Shown in pieces: positions 20,431 to 30,481 of a DNA stretch of 64,000 nucleotides (position 1 is its first letter; each line of letters opens with the position of its first letter). The notes below the pieces were generated by a model. The model had not been told where the DNA came from. It did not search any database and saw nothing but the letters and a program-made list of their open reading frames with translations. A program made the translations under genes and the position numbers. Source of the stretch: Xanthomonas sp. 10-10 (lineage in GTDB: Bacteria; Pseudomonadota; Gammaproteobacteria; Xanthomonadales; Xanthomonadaceae); contig NZ_CP144460.1 of NCBI RefSeq assembly GCF_040182365.1, positions 682,001-746,000 of the forward strand, in the 5' to 3' direction.

Positions 20431-21139
20431 GTCGTTTCCCGCACCGCGCGACGATGCGCCGCTGGTGGTCTTCGATTTCGACCACACCTTGTACGATGGC
20501 GATTCGGGCAGCCATCTGTTCGCCTGGTTGATCAAGCGCAACCCGCTGCGTCTGCTGGTTGCGCTGCTGGCCTCGCCGATTCTCGGACCCATGGTGGCGA
20601 TGCTGCCCACCCGCCGCCGCGGCGTATCCGGTTACGTCTGGATCGCGACCTTCGGCCTGCACCGTGCGCGCGAGTTCAATCGTTTCATCGACGCTTACGT
20701 GCTCAAGCACGAAGCGCAGATCCGGCAGCGTCTGCTTCCGCATGCGCTGAAGGTCTTCACCGACCACCGCGCTGCCGGCGATCGCGTGGTGGTGGCCACC
20801 GGCGCGCCGCCCGAGCTGGCGCGCGCGATTCTCGGGTTCGTGGCCCATCAGGACGTGCCGGTGATCGGCAGCTTGGTCGGGCCGCGGCTGGGCGCGGTCA
20901 CCGCGCGGCGCCACTGCCACAACGAAGAAAAGATGCGCATGCTGCGCGAGCGCGGTTACGCCGACATCGCCATCGCGTATTCGGACAGCACCGCAGACCT
21001 GCCGCTGTTGAAGGCTGCACGCGCGCCGGTGGTGGTCAATCCCAAGGCCAATCGCGAAGAGCTGTTCAGGCAGGTGCTGCCCGCCGGCACGCCGATCCTC
21101 AACTGGGGTTGCCGCGACCGTGGCGGCAAGGCGCTCTGA
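20423..21139 (+). CDS. HAD-IB family phosphatase
   Basis: A 238-residue haloacid dehalogenase-superfamily hydrolase, subclass IB (phosphoserine phosphatase-like). Motif I is [12 protein letters not shown] with nucleophile D18 and D20; motif II is the Thr in [12 protein letters not shown]; motif III/IV is [16 protein letters not shown] short hydrophobic stretch ([19 protein letters not shown]) in the cap resembles the CicA/PgpP-type HAD-IB phosphatases, so a phospholipid or small-molecule phosphate substrate is possible. It overlaps trpC by eight bases and is convergent with clp. Confidence 0.85.
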   Translation: MTESFPAPRDDAPLVVFDFDHTLYDGDSGSHLFAWLIKRNPLRLLVALLASPILGPMVAMLPTRRRGVSGYVWIATFGLHRAREFNRFIDAYVLKHEAQIRQRLLPHALKVFTDHRAAGDRVVVATGAPPELARAILGFVAHQDVPVIGSLVGPRLGAVTARRHCHNEEKMRMLRERGYADIAIAYSDSTADLPLLKAARAPVVVNPKANREELFRQVLPAGTPILNWGCRDRGGKAL

Positions 21140-21399
21140 GACAGGCGCAAGCGTCTGGCCAAGACATTGCCCAGTCGCACCGACAGGCCGCCCGTCTCGC
21201 AGGTGATTGGTCGGCAGACGCCTGAGGCTGCTGCGATCAACGGATCGTCAGGACTGTGATGCAATCGCAGTACAGACCGTGCGGCCTGATCGGTTGCAAA
21301 CTCTCTTATAAGAGGTATCGCGCAAAACCGCGCCATTGAGTGGTGCCAAGCGAGCGCAAAAGCACAGAGCGGCGCTGTCTTGGTTGTGACATCGGCAGG

Positions 21400-21424
21400 C
21401 AGCCAGTGCACTGGGCACTGGCTG
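21400..21424. terminator. Inverted repeat between HAD phosphatase and clp
   Basis: A perfect 10-bp stem cagccagtgc/gcactggctg (21400-21409 with 21415-21424) lies ten bases beyond the clp stop. It has no U-tract, but its position between convergent genes suits a bidirectional transcription end. Confidence 0.45.
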
Positions 21425-21434
21425 CGCCATGCGC

Positions 21435-22127
21435 TTAGCGCGTGCCGTACAGCACGACGGTCTTGCCGCGTGCATGCAGCAAGCCATCGGCCTGCAGCTT
21501 CTTGAGCACCCGTCCGGCCATTTCGCGCGAGCAACCGACCAGGCGTGCGAGCTCCTGCCGCGAAACACGCAGCTGCGTGCCCTGTGGATGGCTCATCGCT
21601 TCCGGTTCCTTGGACAGATCGTGCAAGGTGCGCACGATGCGGTCGGTCACATCCAGGAACGCCAGGCGGCTGGCTTTCCTTGTGGTATCGAGCAGCCGTT
21701 TCGAAAGCTGAACACCCAGTGCGTACAGGATGCGGGGGGCATCCGGCGACAGGCTGGTCTGAAACAGCTGCTGCAGGCGCTCGTAGCTGATCTCCGCCAA
21801 TTCGCACTGGGTGCGGGTGCGCAGGATCACCTCGCGCGTATCGGATTCGATGAACAACCCCATCTCGCCGACGAACTCGCCGCTACCGAAGTAGCCCAGC
21901 ACCAACTCACGATCGTCATCTTCCTCGGCAATGATGCTCACCGAGCCGCTGATCACGTAGTAGAGGGTGCCGGCCGGGTCTCCTGGCCGGAAAACATCGG
22001 TCCGGGTCGGATAGCGCCTGCGGTGGCTGTGCGCCAGAAAACGCTCGATGGTGCCCGCGTCCAGCGCCAGTGAAGGGGTAGCGTTACGTACCGTCGTAGT
22101 GACAACCGTCGTGTTTCCTGGGCTCAT
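21435..22127 (-). CDS. clp: CRP/FNR-family global regulator Clp (CAP-like protein)
   Basis: A 230-residue transcription factor of Xanthomonas, homologous to E. coli CRP. From literature on the family, it binds DNA in the free state, is released by cyclic di-GMP, and controls exoenzyme, exopolysaccharide and virulence genes downstream of Rpf quorum sensing. Seen: a cyclic-nucleotide-binding fold at about 30-140 (FRPGDPAGTLYYVISGSVSII, YFGSGEFVGEMGLF), a dimerisation helix, and a C-terminal winged helix with VSRQELARLVGCSREMAGRVLKKL. The ATG at 22127 gives the known Clp length. Divergent from speD, as expected in Xanthomonas. It probably acts on the M4 protease gene in this window, by inference. 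Confidence 0.96.
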   Translation of the reverse strand: MSPGNTTVVTTTVRNATPSLALDAGTIERFLAHSHRRRYPTRTDVFRPGDPAGTLYYVISGSVSIIAEEDDDRELVLGYFGSGEFVGEMGLFIESDTREVILRTRTQCELAEISYERLQQLFQTSLSPDAPRILYALGVQLSKRLLDTTRKASRLAFLDVTDRIVRTLHDLSKEPEAMSHPQGTQLRVSRQELARLVGCSREMAGRVLKKLQADGLLHARGKTVVLYGTR

Positions 22128-22264
22128 GGTAGTTCCGCGTGTAATTCCTGAAGCTTAACGGCATGAGTCATGCAAGGTAAACCATTCTCAACATCGGCAT
22201 TTCGTTGCTGGGATCTTTGGCTCATAATTGACTCCTTTCCCGCTTTCCATAAGGACAGACCGAC

Positions 22265-23059
22265 GTGGTCAAGCCGTTGCCTCGCCTGAGGCTACAGGGG
22301 TTCAACAACCTCACCAAGGCGTTGAGCTTCAACATCTACGACGTCTGTTATGCGCGTACCGAAGAAGAGCGTCAGCGCTACATCGAGTATATCGATGAGC
22401 AGTACGACGCCGATCGTCTGACGCAGATCCTGACCGATGTGGCCGAGATCATTGGCGCCAACATCCTCAATATCGCACGTCAGGACTACGATCCGCAGGG
22501 CGCATCGGTGACGATCCTGATCTCCGAAGAACCGGTGATCGACAAGAAGCAGGCCGGCAAGGAGCTGATCTCCGACGCCGTGGTTGCTCATATGGACAAG
22601 AGCCATATAACTGTCCATACATACCCGGAGACGCATCCGCAGGAAGGCATCGCCACGTTCCGCGCCGACATCGATGTCGCGACCTGTGGCGTCATCTCGC
22701 CGCTGAAGGCGCTGAACTACCTGATCGAAAGTCTGGAATCGGACATCGTGATCATGGACTACCGCGTCCGTGGCTTCACCCGCGACGTGAAGGGCAAGAA
22801 GCACTACATCGACCACAAGATCAACTCGATCCAGCACTTCCTCGCCAAGAACGTGAAGTCGCGCTACGAGATGTTCGATGTGAACGTCTATCAGGAAAAC
22901 ATCTTCCACACCAAGATGCACCTGAAGGATTTCGACCTGGACCAGTACCTGTTCGAGGAGCGTGCCAAGAACCTGTCGTTCAAGGAGCGCATGAAGATCG
23001 AGACGCTGCTCAAGCGCGAGATCGAAGAGCTTTTCCATGGGCGTAACCTGAGCGAGTAA
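22265..23059 (+). CDS. speD: S-adenosylmethionine decarboxylase proenzyme
   Basis: Pyruvoyl-dependent decarboxylase supplying decarboxylated SAM for spermidine synthesis. At 264 residues it is the long E. coli-type (class 1A) enzyme. Self-cleavage occurs before S113 in [13 protein letters not shown], generating the pyruvoyl group on the larger chain; the downstream C-containing [17 protein letters not shown] matches the family. The start is GTG at 22265, preceded by AAGGACAG. It has a strong terminator at 23157 and is divergent from clp. Confidence 0.95.
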
Positions 23060-23156
23060 TCGTAAAGAACGACCGGTTGCGCCCTTGTTTCAGGTGCGTC
23101 AACGACTCAAGGCGGGACGGCCCGCCACGCGATGACCTCGCGTTCCACAGCCGACG

Positions 23157-23193
23157 GCGGCCCAGTGTGCAGACACTGGGCCGCTTTTTTTTT
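23157..23193 (+). terminator. Rho-independent terminator of speD
   Basis: A perfect 12-bp stem gcggcccagtgt/acactgggccgc (23157-23168 with 23173-23184), four-base loop, then nine T residues. A textbook terminator. Confidence 0.95.
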
Positions 23194-23221
23194 GTCCGTT
23201 TTTTCTGTGAGGAGTACTGCA

Positions 23222-23536
23222 ATGCCCTGGATCTATCTTGTACTGGCCGGCCTGTTCGAAATCGGCTTCGCCATGGGCCTGAAATACAGCGACGGGTTTA
23301 CGCGGCTGTGGCCAACCGTGCTGACGATCGGCCTGGCCGGCATCAGCCTGTGGTTCTTGACCCAGGCGCTGAAGACGATTCCGGTCGGTACCGGCTACGC
23401 GATCTGGACCGGCATCGGCGCACTGGGCGTGACCATTGCCGGCATCGCCCTGTTTGGCGACAGCGCATCGTGGTCGCGTCTGGCCTGCATCGGGCTGATC
23501 GTCGCCGGGGTGATTGGATTGAAGTTGGTGTCGTAG
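23222..23536 (+). CDS. sugE: SMR-family exporter SugE (Gdx-type)
   Basis: A 104-residue four-helix small multidrug resistance protein of the inner membrane. The conserved membrane glutamate E13 (LAGLFEIGFA) is present. The SugE/Gdx branch exports guanidinium or quaternary ammonium compounds by proton exchange; TLTIG/GISLWFLTQALKTIPVGTGYAIWTGIGALGV matches the family core. ATG 23222 with GAGGAG upstream. Only about 30 bp separates it from the speD terminator, so its promoter overlaps the end of speD or it depends on readthrough. I did not find a guanidine riboswitch fold in that short space. Confidence 0.92.
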   Translation: MPWIYLVLAGLFEIGFAMGLKYSDGFTRLWPTVLTIGLAGISLWFLTQALKTIPVGTGYAIWTGIGALGVTIAGIALFGDSASWSRLACIGLIVAGVIGLKLVS

Positions 23537-23538
23537 TC

Positions 23539-23920
23539 AGCTCCGCTTCGCGGTTCTGACCCCCAAGATTTGCTTTGCAAATCTTGGGCCCCGACTTCGT
23601 GGCTACCTATCCCCGCGCCTTCGGCGCGCCCCCTTAACAAAGGGGGCTTTGGCTCCGGGTGGGTGCTGCAAGGTGCGGCGCATGGTTTGCAGCTGCCGGC
23701 GGCCGACAGTCCCCATCGCTAGAGCCTGTAGCTCCGCTTGGCGGTTCTGACCCCCGAGATTTGCTTTGCAAATCTTGGGCCCCGACTTCGTGGCTACCTA
23801 TCCCCGCGCCTTCGGCGCGCCCCCTTAACAAAGGGGGCTTTGCTCCGGGTGGGTGCTGCAAGGTGTGGCGCATGGTTTGCAGGTGGCGTCGGCCTCCCAT
23901 TCCCAATCCCTAGAACCTGT
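23539..23920. repeat. 191-bp tandem duplication between sugE and coq7
   Basis: Two near-identical direct copies (23539-23729 and 23730-23920). Each starts agctccgctt and carries, in order, a palindrome around agatttgctttgcaaatct, a hairpin gcgcc-ttc-ggcgc, and a hairpin ccccctt-aacaa-agggggc, then a part ending ctagaRcctgta. In copy 2 that end is the final codons and stop of coq7 (Tyr-Arg-Phe-stop on the minus strand). Copy 1 has the same stretch one base different (Tyr-Arg-Leu-stop). The duplication therefore appears to include the 3' tip of coq7. The hairpins probably act in transcription termination for both convergent genes. Confidence 0.85.
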
Positions 23921-24563
23921 AGGCGAGGGTCTTCATCAGCTTGGAGGCCAGGGCCATGGCGGTGGGGATGGGCGGCGGCAGGATGCGGGCGCCGGCTTGT
24001 TCGGCCTGGTCGGCGTGGCGGGCTTCGTCGATTTTCATCACCCGCAGGATCGCGCGGCTGCGTTGGTCGATCTCCGGCAGGGTCTCCAGGTGCTCGTCCA
24101 GGTGGGCTTCCACCTGGCGCTCGGTCTCGACCACGAAGCCCAGGCTCCAGTCGTCGCCGCGCAGGCCGGCCAGGGCGCCCAGCGCGTAGCTGCCGGCATA
24201 CCACACCGGGTTGAGCAGGCTGGGGCGGCTGTCCAGTTCGTGCAGGCGATCCGCGCACCAGGCCAGGTGGTCGGTTTCTTCCTGCGCGGCTTCCAGCAGA
24301 TGATGCTGGGTGTGCGCGTCGCGGGCGACTGCCGCCTGGCCGAAGTACAGGCCTTGCGCACAGACCTCGCCGACATGGTTGATGCGCATCAGCCCGGCGG
24401 CATGGCGCCGCTGGTCTGGCTGCAACGCGACATCGGGGGTGTCGGCGGCGGGGTTGGGGCGCTCGGCGGGCGGGTTGCCGAAGACGGTCTCCAGCGCGCG
24501 CTGGGCTTCGACCAGGAGTCGATCGAGCGGGCTGTGCAGTCGGGTAGGGGAGGTCTGGGTCAT
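23910..24563 (-). CDS. coq7: Ubiquinone biosynthesis di-iron hydroxylase Coq7
   Basis: A 217-residue di-iron monooxygenase (2-octaprenyl-3-methyl-6-methoxy-1,4-benzoquinol hydroxylase), peripheral on the inner membrane, performing the last ring hydroxylation of ubiquinone synthesis. Ferritin-like ligands are visible: [17 protein letters not shown] (Glu), the EETDHLAWC Exx[15 protein letters not shown], and [12 protein letters not shown] (ExxH). The ATG at 24563 ([10 protein letters not shown]) is used; the open frame upstream is unlike protein. Convergent with sugE across the tandem duplication; divergent from rplM. Confidence 0.93.
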   Translation of the reverse strand: MTQTSPTRLHSPLDRLLVEAQRALETVFGNPPAERPNPAADTPDVALQPDQRRHAAGLMRINHVGEVCAQGLYFGQAAVARDAHTQHHLLEAAQEETDHLAWCADRLHELDSRPSLLNPVWYAGSYALGALAGLRGDDWSLGFVVETERQVEAHLDEHLETLPEIDQRSRAILRVMKIDEARHADQAEQAGARILPPPIPTAMALASKLMKTLAYRF

Positions 24564-24696
24564 GTCTCGATTCTGGCGCCCGGCCGATCCGCTGCCAACC
24601 ATCTTGGCCCTGGTAGCGGTGCGACTTGCGCCGCTACGGGCTGCCGCGTACAATCCCGCCTCTTCTGTTTCGCCTTCACAACGCGTGGCAAAGTTC

Positions 24697-24714
24697 CAGC
24701 GGTCATTGCCGCTG
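24697..24714 (+). promoter_or_regulatory. Hairpin in the rplM 5' leader (possible autoregulatory site)
   Basis: A 6-bp stem cagcgg/ccgctg (24697-24702 with 24709-24714) lies 30 bases before rplM. Ribosomal protein L13 is autoregulated through its leader in E. coli; whether this hairpin does that is a guess from position only. Confidence 0.25.
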
Positions 24715-24744
24715 CAATCCGCCCGACCACTCAAGAGTTTTCTC

Positions 24745-25173
24745 ATGACTACGTTCACCGCCAAGTCCGAGACCGTCCAGCGCGACTGGTATCTCGTCGA
24801 CGCCGCCGGCAAGACGCTCGGCCGTCTGTCCACCGAACTGGCCCGCCGCCTGCGCGGCAAGCACAAGCCGGTTTACACCCCTCACGTCGATACCGGCGAT
24901 TACCTCGTGGTGATCAACGCCGAGAAGATCGTCGTCACGGGCAACAAGCTGAAAGACAAGAAGTATCACCGCTTCACCGGCTACATCGGTAACTTGAAGA
25001 CCGAGAGCCTGGAGCAGGCGCTGCAGCGCCACCCGGAGCGCGTGATCGAAATCGCCGTCAAGGGCATGCTGCCGAAGGGCCCCCTGGGCCGCACCATGTA
25101 CCGCAAGCTCAAGGTGTATTCGGGTGCCGAGCATCCGCACGCCGCCCAGCAGCCGCAAGTTCTGGATATCTAA
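24745..25173 (+). CDS. rplM: 50S ribosomal protein L13
   Basis: A 142-residue large-subunit protein, early in 50S assembly. Complete family pattern: [47 protein letters not shown], and the C-terminal [23 protein letters not shown] at 24745. Two bases separate its stop from rpsI, its standard partner. Highly expressed operon. Confidence 0.98.
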
Positions 25174-25175
25174 TC

Positions 25176-25568
25176 ATGGCTATCACGCAAAACTACGGCA
25201 CTGGCCGCCGCAAGTCCTCCACCGCTCGCGTGTTCCTGCGCAAGGGCACTGGCAAGATCACCGTCAACGACCGTCCGCTGGACGAGTTCTTCGGCCGTGA
25301 GACGGCGCGCATGATCGTGCGCCAGCCGCTCGAGCTGACCAAGAACACCGAAAGCTTCGACATCCTGGTCACCGCTTCCGGCGGCGGCACCACCGGTCAG
25401 GCCGGTGCGATCCGTCTGGGCATCGCCCGTGCGCTGGTCGAGTACGACGAAACCCTGAAGTCCGAGCTGCGCAAGGCTGGCTTCATGACCCGCGACGCCC
25501 GTGAAGTCGAGCGTAAGAAGGTCGGTCTGCACAAGGCCCGTCGCGCGACCCAGTTCTCCAAGCGCTGA
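25176..25568 (+). CDS. rpsI: 30S ribosomal protein S9
   Basis: A 130-residue small-subunit protein whose C-terminal tail reaches the P-site tRNA. Opens with [27 protein letters not shown], has [19 protein letters not shown], and ends RRATQFSKR, the conserved basic KR tail. Directly follows rplM and is followed by a strong terminator at 25613. Confidence 0.98.
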   Translation: MAITQNYGTGRRKSSTARVFLRKGTGKITVNDRPLDEFFGRETARMIVRQPLELTKNTESFDILVTASGGGTTGQAGAIRLGIARALVEYDETLKSELRKAGFMTRDAREVERKKVGLHKARRATQFSKR

Positions 25569-25612
25569 TCCATCGCGTTTGCTGCGTCCCGGTTCGCCGG
25601 GGCGCGTGCTTC

Positions 25613-25645
25613 AAAAGCCCGGCATTGCCGGGCTTTTGTCGTTTT
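25613..25645 (+). terminator. Rho-independent terminator of rplM-rpsI
   Basis: An 11-bp stem aaaagcccggc/gccgggctttt (25613-25623 with 25627-25637) with a three-base loop, followed by gtcgttttt. Confidence 0.92.
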
Positions 25646-25995
25646 TGGAACGGTGCGTGGCCGGACTACTTGAGGGCAGTCGGGCGACCGATTTGGTGCT
25701 GGCCTCGGTGCGCCGGGTTTTTGTGGTTCGGTGTGTGGCTGGGGCGTGTGGCGTTGCCGACGTCACGGCCGGCACGTTTCCGGCCGCTCGAATGGTTGTG
25801 TATCCACGCGCGTGCGACGCCAAGTCGTCCCGGTCCGGCGTGTCCATGGCGGGTTCCGGGGCGCGGTCGCCCGATTTCACTCAGGTATCGAGTGTCTTGG
25901 AACCTGCGCATTCTCCGGGCAGGCAGTGGCCGAACGCAGTGCGCGGCATCTGCAGCCTGGCCAGTTGCTGTGCGGATTCGGATGTGGCGCAGGCA
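25646..25995. other. 350-bp spacer between rpsI terminator and tRNA terminator
   Basis: I see no gene, RNA or repeat here. Short ORFs on both strands are Arg/Pro/Ser-rich and lack ribosome-binding sites. Although it borders tRNA genes, no integrase or direct repeat of a tRNA end was noticed. Confidence 0.5.
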
Positions 25996-26026
25996 ACAAA
26001 AAAGGCCCGATCGTTCGATCGGACCT
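25996..26026 (-). terminator. Terminator of the tRNA-Met/tRNA-Gln transcript
   Basis: On the minus strand, aaggtccgatcg-aa-cgatcgggcctt forms a stem (one mismatch) followed by TTTTTTGTT. It lies nine bases beyond the tRNA-Gln 3' end. Confidence 0.9.
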
Positions 26027-26034
26027 TCTGTGTT

Positions 26035-26109
26035 TGGCTGCCCCGGATGGATTCGAACCACCGAATGCCTGAGTCAGAGTCAGGTGCCTTACCGCTTGGC
26101 GACGGGGCA
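26035..26109 (-). tRNA. tRNA-Gln (anticodon CTG)
   Basis: 75 nt including an encoded CCA. Acceptor TGCCCCG pairs with CGGGGCA, discriminator G. The D-arm CGCCAAGCGGTAAGGC is typical of bacterial tRNA-Gln. Anticodon stem-loop CCTGA-CTCTGAC-TCAGG gives CTG. T-arm GGTTCGAATCC is normal. Transcribed after tRNA-Met, 52 bp apart. Confidence 0.95.
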
Positions 26110-26161
26110 ATAAAAACGTGTTGTCCCAGAGTATCGCATGCCTGGGCAGGCCTGAATACCA

Positions 26162-26238
26162 TGGTGGCTATGGGTGGACTCGAACCACCGACCCCAGCAT
26201 TATGAGTGCTGTGCTCTAACCGGCTGAGCTACATAGCC
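26162..26238 (-). tRNA. tRNA-Met (elongator, anticodon CAT)
   Basis: 77 nt with encoded CCA. Acceptor GGCTATG pairs with CATAGCC, discriminator A. Anticodon stem-loop CAGCA-CTCATAA-TGCTG gives CAT. The first pair is G-C, unlike the initiator tRNA mismatch, and the D-arm TAGCTCAGCCGGTTAGAGC is that of elongator tRNA-Met. A lysidine-modified Ile tRNA (CAT) is less likely from the stem sequences. Confidence 0.93.
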
Positions 26239-26356
26239 TAGGGAGCCGGCAATTCTCGCGATGCGCCTGGGTGTTGTCAAGTATTTCGTTTTCAGCTTGT
26301 GAGCCGGCCGTCGCCGTGGCAGAGTCGGTGACAGTAGATTTTCAGGAGTCCGCATC

Positions 26357-26974
26357 GTGATCGATCCGGACGGTTTCCGGCCAAACGTCGGCATCGTGCT
26401 GATGCGAAAGGACGGTCAGGTGTTCTGGGCACGACGTGTGCGCAGGGACGGCTGGCAGTTCCCGCAAGGTGGCATGAACACCGATGAGACACCCGTCGAA
26501 GCCATGTACCGCGAGTTGCGCGAAGAAACCGGGTTGTTGCCCGAGCATGTGGAATTGCTCGGCGCCACGCCTGGCTGGCTACGCTATCGCCTGCCGAGTC
26601 GGGCGGTCCGCCGCAATGAGCGGCAGGTGTGTATCGGCCAGAAGCAGGTGTGGTTCCTGCTGCAGTTCACTGGCGACGAGTCGCATCTCAAGCTCGACCA
26701 CACCGATACCCCCGAGTTCGACCACTGGCGCTGGGTGGACTTCTGGTATCCGGTCGAGCACGTGGTGATCTTCAAGCGTGGTGTGTATGCGCGTGCGCTG
26801 CGCCATCTGGCGCCGCTTGCGCAGAACCTGGCAGGCCCGGCAGCGGTCGGTGTGATGCCCGAGCGTGCGCTGGAAGCGTGGTTGCCAGGTAGCAGTGCGG
26901 CCGGCCATGACAGTCCGCGCAAGCGGCCACGCAAGCGTGGCGGGGCGTCGCGGGTGCGGATTAATAATGATTAA
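26357..26974 (+). CDS. rppH: RNA pyrophosphohydrolase
   Basis: A 205-residue Nudix hydrolase that removes pyrophosphate from the 5' triphosphate end of mRNA, priming RNase E decay. N-terminal [24 protein letters not shown] matches RppH. The Nudix box lies at 38-61 ([22 protein letters not shown]). A basic C-terminal tail ([10 protein letters not shown]) may aid RNA binding. The start is GTG at 26357 with CAGGAG upstream. The stop overlaps a candidate Fur box for bfd. Confidence 0.95.
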   Translation: MIDPDGFRPNVGIVLMRKDGQVFWARRVRRDGWQFPQGGMNTDETPVEAMYRELREETGLLPEHVELLGATPGWLRYRLPSRAVRRNERQVCIGQKQVWFLLQFTGDESHLKLDHTDTPEFDHWRWVDFWYPVEHVVIFKRGVYARALRHLAPLAQNLAGPAAVGVMPERALEAWLPGSSAAGHDSPRKRPRKRGGASRVRINND

Positions 26975-26976
26975 CG
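26962..26976 (+). promoter_or_regulatory. Candidate Fur box upstream of bfd-bfr
   Basis: TAATAATGATTAACG matches the core Fur pattern TGATAATnATTATCA at 11 of 14 defined positions. It overlaps the last codons of rppH and lies just upstream of the candidate bfd promoter. Iron control of bfd/bfr is common in gammaproteobacteria, so the position makes sense. Confidence 0.5.
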
Positions 26977-26983
26977 TTTGGAA

Positions 26984-27012
26984 TTGACACCTATTCTCGT
27001 TTGCGGTGCAAT
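26984..27012 (+). promoter_or_regulatory. Candidate sigma-70 promoter of bfd
   Basis: TTGACA (26984-26989), 17-bp spacer, TGCAAT (27007-27012). The -35 is perfect and the -10 matches four of six. It would give a leader of about 35 nt before the GTG of bfd. Confidence 0.55.
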
Positions 27013-27053
27013 CAGCACCGGTCCTCTCCGGATCGCCAGCACCGACGGATACC

Positions 27054-27263
27054 GTGTACGTCTGCATCTGTAATGGGGTCACCGACCACCAGATCCGCGA
27101 AGCGGCCGAAAACGGCTGCGCCAGTTTGGCCGAGCTGACCATGCGCACCGGCTGTGGGTCCAATTGCGGTTCATGCCTCGAAATGGCTGGCGATCTGCTG
27201 AGCAAGGCGCACGCGACCCGCGCGCTGCCGCTGCCTTTGCTGGGTCTGGCAAGCGCCGCCTAG
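27054..27263 (+). CDS. bfd: Bacterioferritin-associated ferredoxin
   Basis: A 69-residue [2Fe-2S] protein that docks on bacterioferritin and reduces its core to release iron. The canonical start MYVCICNGVTD is reached from GTG 27054. Cluster ligands are C4, C6, C38 and C41 (TGCGSNCGSC). An earlier in-frame GTG at 27006 would add sixteen residues before the motif and overlap the promoter. A 273-bp gap separates it from bfr, which it should serve. Confidence 0.92.
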   Translation: MYVCICNGVTDHQIREAAENGCASLAELTMRTGCGSNCGSCLEMAGDLLSKAHATRALPLPLLGLASAA

Positions 27264-27536
27264 CGGTGCGGCGCGCCCGTCACGCGCCGGGTGATGCAAC
27301 GGGTGGCACGTCTCTGACTCCTGCGGTGGTTCCAGCGGCTGCTGGCATGCCGGTTTGGCATTGAGTAGTGCTTGGGCAGTCGCCTGGCTCTCCTGTCTTG
27401 CTGCGGTCACCTCGATGCGGCACGCATGGCTTTGCCGCATGCCCTCGGCAGCACGCAACTGATCACGATTCGCGTTCCTTCATGCGCCGCGCCAACGCGT
27501 TAGAGTGCGGCCGGCTCACTGTTTCGGAGACATCGC

Positions 27537-28007
27537 ATGAAGGGCGATACCAAAGTCATCGAGTACCTCAACAAGGTGCTCTACAACGAACTCACTGCGA
27601 TCAACCAGTACTTCCTGCACGCCAAGATGCTGAAGAACTGGGGCCTGAAAGAACTGGCCGAGCATGAGTACAAGGAGTCCATCGACGAGATGAAGCATGC
27701 GGACAAGTTGTCCGACCGCATCCTCTTTCTCGAAGGGCTTCCCAATTTTCAGGCGCTGGGCAAGCTGCGGATCGGCGAGAACCCGACCGAGATGTTCCGC
27801 TGCGACCTGGCGCTGGAGCGCGAAGCGGTCGCGGTGTTGCGTGAAGCCGTCGCGTATGCGGAAACCGTCAACGACTACGTGAGCCGCCAGTTGCTGGTGG
27901 ACATCCTGGAGTCGGAAGAAGAGCACATCGACTGGCTGGAAACCCAGCTGGATCTGGTCGCGCGTATCGGCGAGCCCAATTACCTGCTGACCAAGCTGGA
28001 CGACTGA
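27537..28007 (+). CDS. bfr: Bacterioferritin
   Basis: A 156-residue subunit of the 24-mer haem-containing iron-storage shell. Ferroxidase ligands are seen in [12 protein letters not shown] (Glu18), [14 protein letters not shown] (Glu, His54; haem ligand M52) and [17 protein letters not shown]. Intact length. ATG 27537 follows TCGGAGAC. It probably shares iron control with the upstream bfd, though a separate promoter in the 273-bp spacer is likely. Convergent with the histidine kinase gene. Confidence 0.96.
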   Translation: MKGDTKVIEYLNKVLYNELTAINQYFLHAKMLKNWGLKELAEHEYKESIDEMKHADKLSDRILFLEGLPNFQALGKLRIGENPTEMFRCDLALEREAVAVLREAVAYAETVNDYVSRQLLVDILESEEEHIDWLETQLDLVARIGEPNYLLTKLDD

Positions 28008-28183
28008 GCCCGGTAAGTGCTGCGCTGCTGTCGGTGCAGTGGGGTAGGTTGGTGATGGCAGGTTGGGATGGGAAGGGCGATGGGCCACGGGTGCTTGGTG
28101 TGGCCGTGGCTATCCAGCTGGACGTGCGAGTGAGTCTGACCGGATTGCCAGGCAGGCTGAGTGCGGTCGTAGTCGGTGATCGC

Positions 28184-30481
<2,298 letters not shown>

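Noticed and set aside
23194..23221. Guanidine riboswitch before sugE
   Set aside because: Only 28 bp lie between the speD terminator and the start; too short for the known folds.
26035..26238. Genomic island attachment at the tRNA genes
   Set aside because: No integrase, no repeated tRNA 3' end and normal flanking genes.
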